A DNA stretch of 64,000 bases from AR5 sp035762565. Its GTDB lineage: Bacteria > Methylomirabilota > Methylomirabilia > Rokubacteriales > CSP1-6. A program made the translations under genes and the position numbers. Under the pieces are notes generated by a model. That model had not been told where the DNA came from. It did no database searches and saw only the letters and a list, made by a program, of their open reading frames with translations. Positions 59,594 to 64,000 of this stretch are shown here, piece by piece. Each line of letters starts with the position of its first letter. Within the stretch, counting starts at the first letter, position 1. The stretch covers positions 1-64,000 of the forward strand of contig DASTOJ010000206.1 of assembly GCA_035762565.1 (NCBI GenBank), read 5' to 3'.

Positions 59594-61300
59594 ATGCGGC
59601 TCGCGAAGTCGCTGGTTCCCACCTTCCGCGAGGATCCCGCCGACGCCGAGGCGCTCTCCCACAAGCTCATGCTGCGGGCGGGGCTCGTGCGCCAGCTGGC
59701 GGCCGGCATCTACGTCTACCTGCCCATCGGCCATCGGGTGATCGACCGGATCTGCGCCATCGTCCGCGAGGAGATGAACGCCATCGGCGGCCAGGAAATC
59801 ACGATGCCGGTCATCCAGCCGGCGGAGATCTGGCAGAGGTCGGGGCGGGCCGAGGGGATCCCCGAGATGTTCAAGCTCCAGGACCGCTGGGGGCGCGACC
59901 TGGTGCTCGGCATGACCCACGAGGAGGTCATCGCCTGGCTCGCCGCCCGCGAGATCCGCTCCTACCGCGACCTGCCGCAGATCTGGTACCAGATCCAGAC
60001 CAAGGAGCGTGACGAGGCCCGGCCCCGCTCGGGCGTCCTCCGGACGCGCGAGTTCGTGATGAAGGATGCCTACACGCTCGATCCCGACCTGGCCGCGCTC
60101 GACCGCTCGTACGCGGCCCACGAGGGCGCCTACCGGCGCATCTTCGCGCGCTGCGGCCTTCGCTTTCACGTGGCGCAGTCCGACACCGGCATGATGGGCG
60201 GCCTCGGCGCCCACGAATTCCTGGCGCCGTGCGCGGCGGGCGAGGACGAGATCGCGCTGTGCGCGGGCTGCGGCTACGCCGCCAACGTGGAGATCGCCCG
60301 CGGGGTGCCGGCCCGGCCGGCCTTTCCGGCCGGGCTCCGCGAGGAGGTGGCGACGCCGAACGCGCGCACCATCGCGGAGGTGAGCGCGCTCCTGGGCCTC
60401 GACCCCCGCCTCACCCTCAAGTCGCTGCTCTACGTGGGCACGAAGACGGGACCGGTGCTCGCGCTGGTGCGCGGCGACCACGCCCTGCACGAGCGCAAGC
60501 TGGCCCGAGCGCTGGAGGGCGACGAGATCCGTCCCGCTCATCCTGACGAGGTCCGCGCCCACCTGGGCGCCCCCGCGGGATCGGTGGGGCCGGTGGGCGC
60601 GCGGGTGCCGGTGGTGGCCGACGAGCACCTGCGCGAGGGGACGTACGTCGTCGGCGCCAACCGCGAGGGCGTCCACCTGCGCGGCGTCGTGCCCGGCCGT
60701 GACTTCACCGCGCGCTACGCCGACCTCCACACCGTGACGGCGGGCGAGACCTGCGCCAACTGCGGCCAGCCGCTGGCGGTCGAGAAGGTGATCGAGGTCG
60801 GCAACATCTTCAAGCTCGGTACCCGGTTCTCGGTGGCGCTCGACGCGAAGTACCTCGACGAGTCGGGCAAGGAGCAGCCGGTGGTGATGGGCAGCTACGG
60901 GATCGGGCCCGCCCGCATCGCCGCCGCTGCCATCGAGCAGAATGCGGACGCCGACGGCATCGTGTGGCCGGCCGCGATCGCGCCCTTCTCGGTGCACGTC
61001 GTGATCGTGAGCATGCGCGACACCGGGCAGGTCGCCGCCGCCGAGGAGATCTACGGCGCGTGCCGCGCGGCCGGACTGGACGCGCTCCTCGACGACCGCG
61101 ACGAGCGGCCCGGCGTGAAGTTCAAGGACGCCGACCTGCTCGGCATGCCGGTGCGGGTCACCGTCGGCAACGCCCTGGCCAAGCAGGGCCTCGTCGAGGT
61201 CAAGCAGCGCCGGGCCCCGCGCCGCGAGGAGCGGGCCGCGCCCGGCGCGGTCGTCGAGACGATCCGGGCTCTCCTGGCCTCGAAGGACCCGGGCGGCTGA
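59594..61300 (+). CDS. proS: Prolyl-tRNA synthetase (bacterial type)
   Basis: A 568-aa class II synthetase of the bacterial form, with a YbaK-like editing domain inserted. It has SHKLMLRAGLVRQLAAGIYVY (motif 1 region), LGMTHEEVI, the motif 2 segment RPRSGVLRTREFVMKDAYT near residue 138, the editing insert (about 225-380), then ALDAKYLDESGKEQPVVMGSYGIGPAR (motif 3) in two parts near 415-440. A C-terminal anticodon-binding domain follows. It starts at ATG 59594 with GAGAG 7 nt upstream, within the foldback arm. Confidence 0.96.
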   Translation: MRLAKSLVPTFREDPADAEALSHKLMLRAGLVRQLAAGIYVYLPIGHRVIDRICAIVREEMNAIGGQEITMPVIQPAEIWQRSGRAEGIPEMFKLQDRWGRDLVLGMTHEEVIAWLAAREIRSYRDLPQIWYQIQTKERDEARPRSGVLRTREFVMKDAYTLDPDLAALDRSYAAHEGAYRRIFARCGLRFHVAQSDTGMMGGLGAHEFLAPCAAGEDEIALCAGCGYAANVEIARGVPARPAFPAGLREEVATPNARTIAEVSALLGLDPRLTLKSLLYVGTKTGPVLALVRGDHALHERKLARALEGDEIRPAHPDEVRAHLGAPAGSVGPVGARVPVVADEHLREGTYVVGANREGVHLRGVVPGRDFTARYADLHTVTAGETCANCGQPLAVEKVIEVGNIFKLGTRFSVALDAKYLDESGKEQPVVMGSYGIGPARIAAAAIEQNADADGIVWPAAIAPFSVHVVIVSMRDTGQVAAAEEIYGACRAAGLDALLDDRDERPGVKFKDADLLGMPVRVTVGNALAKQGLVEVKQRRAPRREERAAPGAVVETIRALLASKDPGG

Positions 61301-61386
61301 CGCGCCTCCCCCTGCGTTGACCCCTCCGGCCTCGCCGGGGGAACCGCAGTTGCTTGCCTCGGCGGGGAACCCGTGCTAAAGTCCCG

Positions 61387-61412
61387 AAAAAGTGGGCGTT
61401 GCCCACTTTTTT
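61387..61412 (+). terminator. Intrinsic terminator between proS and rimP
   Basis: A perfect 11-bp stem (AAAAAGTGGGC with GCCCACTTTTT) and a GTT loop are followed by a run of T. It is symmetric, so it could work on either strand. It stands 17 nt before the rimP ATG, where leaders of rimP-nusA operons often carry an attenuator. Confidence 0.85.
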
Positions 61413-61428
61413 ACTTTTGCAGGGGCGC

Positions 61429-61905
61429 ATGCAAGCGGACGAACGCGAGCTCCGGATCGAGGAGGTCGTGCTGCCCGTGCTCCGCGATCACGGGCTCGTG
61501 CTCGTGGATCTGGAGTGGCGGGGGCATCGGCCGCGCGGGGTGTTGCGGGTGTTCGTCGACAAGCCGGGTGGCGTGGGCATCGAGGACTGCCAGCGCGCCA
61601 GCCGCGAGATAGGTGACGTCCTCGACGCTGCCGGACTGATCGAGGAGGCGTACGATCTCGAAGTGTCGTCGCCGGGGCTGGACCGCCAGCTCCGGAAGGA
61701 CCGCGAGCTGCGCTGGGCGGTCGGCAAGCGCGTGCGTTGCTGGCTGGCCGGTGGACAAGAGCACCAGGGGCGTCTGGTCGACGTCGACGAGACGCGGCTC
61801 ACGCTGGACGACGCCGGCCAGCGGGTGGAGTTGCCGCGCGTCGGGGTCACGAAGGCGCGCCTGGAGGCGGAGGTTCCCTGGCCGCGACGGGCGTCAGGAC
61901 TATGA
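61429..61905 (+). CDS. rimP: Ribosome maturation factor RimP
   Basis: A 158-aa 30S-maturation protein. It has the N-terminal domain LRIEEVVLPVLRDHGLVLVD, VFVDKPGGVGIEDCQRASRE, then YDLEVSSPGLDRQLRKDREL with the family hallmark SSPGLDR near residue 80. An Sm-like C-terminal domain follows. ATG 61429 is used, with AGGGG upstream. It overlaps nusA (ATGA). Confidence 0.94.
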   Translation: MQADERELRIEEVVLPVLRDHGLVLVDLEWRGHRPRGVLRVFVDKPGGVGIEDCQRASREIGDVLDAAGLIEEAYDLEVSSPGLDRQLRKDRELRWAVGKRVRCWLAGGQEHQGRLVDVDETRLTLDDAGQRVELPRVGVTKARLEAEVPWPRRASGL

Positions 61906-63227
61906 ATCGCGAACTCATCATGGTGATCGAGCAGTTGGGGCGGGAGAAGGGGATCGATAAAGAGATCCTCTTCGAGGCGCTGGAGTCCGCCCTGCTGTCG
62001 GCGTCGCGGAAGTCCCTGGGCCCCGCCGACAACGTGCGGATCCACATCGACCGGAAGACCGGCCAGCTGCGCGCGTACGCCCGCCGCAAGGTCGTGGCCG
62101 AGGTGGTCGATCCGAAGCTCGAGATCGGCCTGGACGAGGCCAAGGCGCTCAACCCCGAGGCCGAGCTGGACGACGAGCTGGAGCTGGAGCAGGAGCGGCC
62201 GCCGCAGGACTTCGGCCGCATCGCCGCCCAGACCGCCAAGCAGGTGATCCTCCAGAAGGTCCGCGACGCCGAGCGGGAGGGTATCTATTCGGAGTTCGCG
62301 GGGAAGGAAGGGCAGATCCTCCGCGGCGTGGTCCATCGGATCGAAAAACGCAACGTGATCCTCGAGATCGGCAAGGCCGAAGCGATCCTGCCCGAGCGCG
62401 AGCAGATCCCGGGCGAGCGCTACAACCCCGGCGACCGCGTCCGCGCGTTCGTCCTCGAGGTGCGCCGCTCGGCCAAGGGGCCGCAGATCACGCTGTCGCG
62501 CACGCACCCCGGCTACCTGGCCCGACTGTTCGAGACGGAGATTCCCGAGATCCAGGAGGCCATCGTCGTGGTCAAGGCCACCGCGCGGGAGGCCGGCGAG
62601 CGGGCGAAGGTGGCCGTCGCCTCCACCAAGCGGGACGTCGATCCGATCGGCGCCTGCGTCGGGCTGCGCGGGACACGGATCCAGGTCATCAGCCGCGAGC
62701 TGCGTGGCGAGAAGATCGACATCATCGAGTGGTCGCATGACCCGGCCACCTTCGTGGCCCGCGCCCTGTCGCCGGCCAAGGTTTCTTCGGTGACGATCGC
62801 CGAGGACACGGGCGAGGGGCCGCCCTCCGCGCTGGTCATCGTGCCGGACAACCAGCTGTCGCTGGCGATCGGCAAGAAGGGGCAGAACGCGCGGCTGGCC
62901 GCCAAGCTGACCGGGATGCGGATCGACATCAAGAGCGAGTCCGAGGTCGAGACCGAGCGCGTCGAGGCCGAGGAGGCGCGCGCCGTTCTGGGGGCGCTCA
63001 CCGGCGCGGCGCCCGAAGTGGTGGAGGCGCTCGAGGCGGCCGGGCTGGGCTCTCCGCGCGCGATCGTGGATGCGGGTCCCGCCGCGCTCTCGGCGCTCCC
63101 GGCGGTTGGTGACCGGGCGGACAAGATCTACGCGGCGGCGACGGAGTGGCTGGCGGCGCGGGCGCAGGCGGCCGCCGCGGCCGAGGCGCCGGTGGCCGAG
63201 GCCGAGCCGCCGTCGGCGGGCGCGTGA
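61902..63227 (+). CDS. nusA: Transcription factor NusA
   Basis: A 441-aa elongation/termination factor. It has the N-terminal RNA-polymerase-binding domain (MNRELIMVIEQLGREKGID), the S1 domain (about 130-200), two KH domains with DPIGACVGLRGTRIQVI and LAIGKKGQNARLAAKLTG, and a short helix-hairpin-helix tail ending in an Ala/Glu-rich stretch. It lacks the longer acidic C-terminal repeats of E. coli. It is likely to control its own operon through the leader terminator. Confidence 0.96.
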   Translation: MNRELIMVIEQLGREKGIDKEILFEALESALLSASRKSLGPADNVRIHIDRKTGQLRAYARRKVVAEVVDPKLEIGLDEAKALNPEAELDDELELEQERPPQDFGRIAAQTAKQVILQKVRDAEREGIYSEFAGKEGQILRGVVHRIEKRNVILEIGKAEAILPEREQIPGERYNPGDRVRAFVLEVRRSAKGPQITLSRTHPGYLARLFETEIPEIQEAIVVVKATAREAGERAKVAVASTKRDVDPIGACVGLRGTRIQVISRELRGEKIDIIEWSHDPATFVARALSPAKVSSVTIAEDTGEGPPSALVIVPDNQLSLAIGKKGQNARLAAKLTGMRIDIKSESEVETERVEAEEARAVLGALTGAAPEVVEALEAAGLGSPRAIVDAGPAALSALPAVGDRADKIYAAATEWLAARAQAAAAAEAPVAEAEPPSAGA

Positions 63228-63514
63228 GCCATGTGCCGACCCGCACGTGTCTTGGCTGTCGGCAGCGGCGCCCCAAGCATGCGCTCGTCCGGCTCGTGCG
63301 GCGCGCCGACGGCGTCGTCGCTGTCGACGGCGGCGCGGCGCTGCCCGGGCGCGGCGCCTACGTGTGCGCGGCGGCGGGCTGCGTGGAGCGGGCGCTGAAG
63401 ACCGGACGGCTCGCGCACGCCTTCCGGACGGCCTGCCGGCTCGGAGAGGAACTGCAGTTCACCGTACTGGCCGCGGGCCGCACGGCCGCGGCCGGCCAAG
63501 ACACGGGGTCGTAG
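63224..63514 (+). CDS. ylxR: YlxR/RnpM (DUF448) RNA-binding protein
   Basis: A 96-aa protein with the hallmark PTRTCLGCRQRRPKHALVRL, then LPGRGAYVCAAAGCVERALK. It is the usual small gene between nusA and infB. In Bacillus the homologue modulates RNase P. The GTG start overlaps the nusA stop (GTGA). Confidence 0.93.
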   Translation: MSHVPTRTCLGCRQRRPKHALVRLVRRADGVVAVDGGAALPGRGAYVCAAAGCVERALKTGRLAHAFRTACRLGEELQFTVLAAGRTAAAGQDTGS

Positions 63515-63527
63515 GAGGTAGGGGGAC

Positions 63528-64000
63528 GTGGCAGCGACGAAGATCAAGGTGATCGAGCTCGCGAAAGAGCTCGGCGTGACCAGCAAGGACCTGATGGTCG
63601 CCGCCGAGGAGATGGGGCACAAGGGCGTCCGCGCCATGACGCCCCTCGACCCCAAGCTCGCCACCGAGCTGAGGGTCAAGCTTGGCAAGGGTCGCGAGCT
63701 GCCGGAAGAGCCGCTGAAGCCCAAGCGCACGGCCAAGGCGAAGACCCCGAAGGAAGTCGCGCTGGGGCCCGACGGCGCGCCGCTGCCGGCCAGGAAGCCC
63801 GCCCGCGCGAAGAAGGCGGCCGAGGACGTCGCCGACGAGGCCGCCGAGGTGCGGCCGGCTGCGACGATCGTGAAGCCCAAGCCCGTGGCCGCTCCCGAGA
63901 TCGCGCCCGAGCCCTCGGTGATCATGAAGCCGGCCGCCGAGATCGCTCCGGAGCCGCCGGTCCCTGCGCCGGCGGCTCCCCCATCCGTGGAACCGCTGAA
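63528..64000 (+). CDS. infB: Translation initiation factor IF-2 (3' truncated by window)
   Basis: Only the first ~157 residues are visible. They show the IF2 N-terminal helical subdomain (KIKVIELAKELGVTSKDLMV, then EEMGHKGVRAMTPLD) and the start of the long Pro/Ala/Lys/Glu-rich linker. The GTPase domain lies beyond the window. GTG 63528 follows GGAGGTAGGGGG. Confidence 0.92.
   Translation, partial: MAATKIKVIELAKELGVTSKDLMVAAEEMGHKGVRAMTPLDPKLATELRVKLGKGRELPEEPLKPKRTAKAKTPKEVALGPDGAPLPARKPARAKKAAEDVADEAAEVRPAATIVKPKPVAAPEIAPEPSVIMKPAAEIAPEPPVPAPAAPPSVEPL

Noticed and set aside
59346..59741. Open frame running from the foldback element into proS
   Set aside because: Its codons are repeat-derived Arg/Ala/Pro runs and it lies out of frame with proS, which has full family motifs.
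61354..61382. Promoter TTGCCT-N17-TAAAGT for rimP
   Set aside because: Its predicted start falls inside the terminator stem, so I did not list it as a supported promoter.

Overview
This is a very GC-rich bacterial chromosomal segment. Genes are densely packed, with many 4-nt ATGA/GTGA stop/start overlaps and frequent GTG starts. There are no rRNA, tRNA, phage, IS or CRISPR features that I can support. The gene content is core metabolism plus a large acyl-CoA and branched-chain-type transport inventory. It fits a Gram-negative-type, uncultivated soil or subsurface lineage such as Candidatus Rokubacteria/Methylomirabilota, or a deltaproteobacterial-type group. That placement is inference from composition and gene order only.

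Layout. 1-8.0 kb: a MoxR-type VWA cluster (5'-truncated membrane protein, DUF58, a 1467-aa protein with three VWA domains, TPR protein). 8.1-10.4 kb: a GalT-like protein and glutamate dehydrogenase. 10.4-16.1 kb: a complete isc operon (iscR-iscS-iscU-iscA-hscB-hscA-fdx-iscX) behind a good promoter and two tandem IscR-like operators. 16.2-19.9 kb: a small DsrE/TusD-type trio facing a second desulfurase/scaffold pair, cysE and an HD protein. 20-21.5 kb: DUF2277 and DNA polymerase IV. 21.5-28.2 kb: a liv-type ABC transporter with an acyl-CoA ligase gene inside it. 28.2-36.8 kb: a Uma2 nuclease, two ferritin-like proteins, a three-subunit acyl-CoA carboxylase set, an MFS transporter and an esterase. 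37-45 kb: rpoD, an ACT-malic enzyme, and a chain of glycosyltransferase, aminotransferase, methyltransferase and membrane glycosyltransferase genes. 45-46.6 kb: nth and an SDR. 46.6-64 kb: a housekeeping superoperon (rplM-rpsI-argC-argJ-rpsB-tsf-pyrH-frr-uppS-cdsA-dxr-rseP-ispG-ferredoxin-proS, then rimP-nusA-ylxR-infB).

Most notable points. (1) ispG is interrupted by a 372-aa LAGLIDADG-type intein placed exactly before the cysteine that ligates the IspG [4Fe-4S] cluster, so the splicing nucleophile Cys+1 is the cluster ligand. (2) The IscS of the isc operon has lost the PLP-binding lysine (Leu207) and active-site histidine (Gln105). The second desulfurase keeps both, but its paired scaffold has lost the third cluster cysteine. 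(3) A 270-bp foldback element with 60-bp perfect arms spans from the stop codon of the ferredoxin gene to the start codon of proS, and could control proS translation. (4) Three genes appear to start at CTG at stop/start junctions, and two ferritin-like ORFs are separated by one in-frame TAG. (5) Several families of GC-rich palindromes sit at or inside gene ends.
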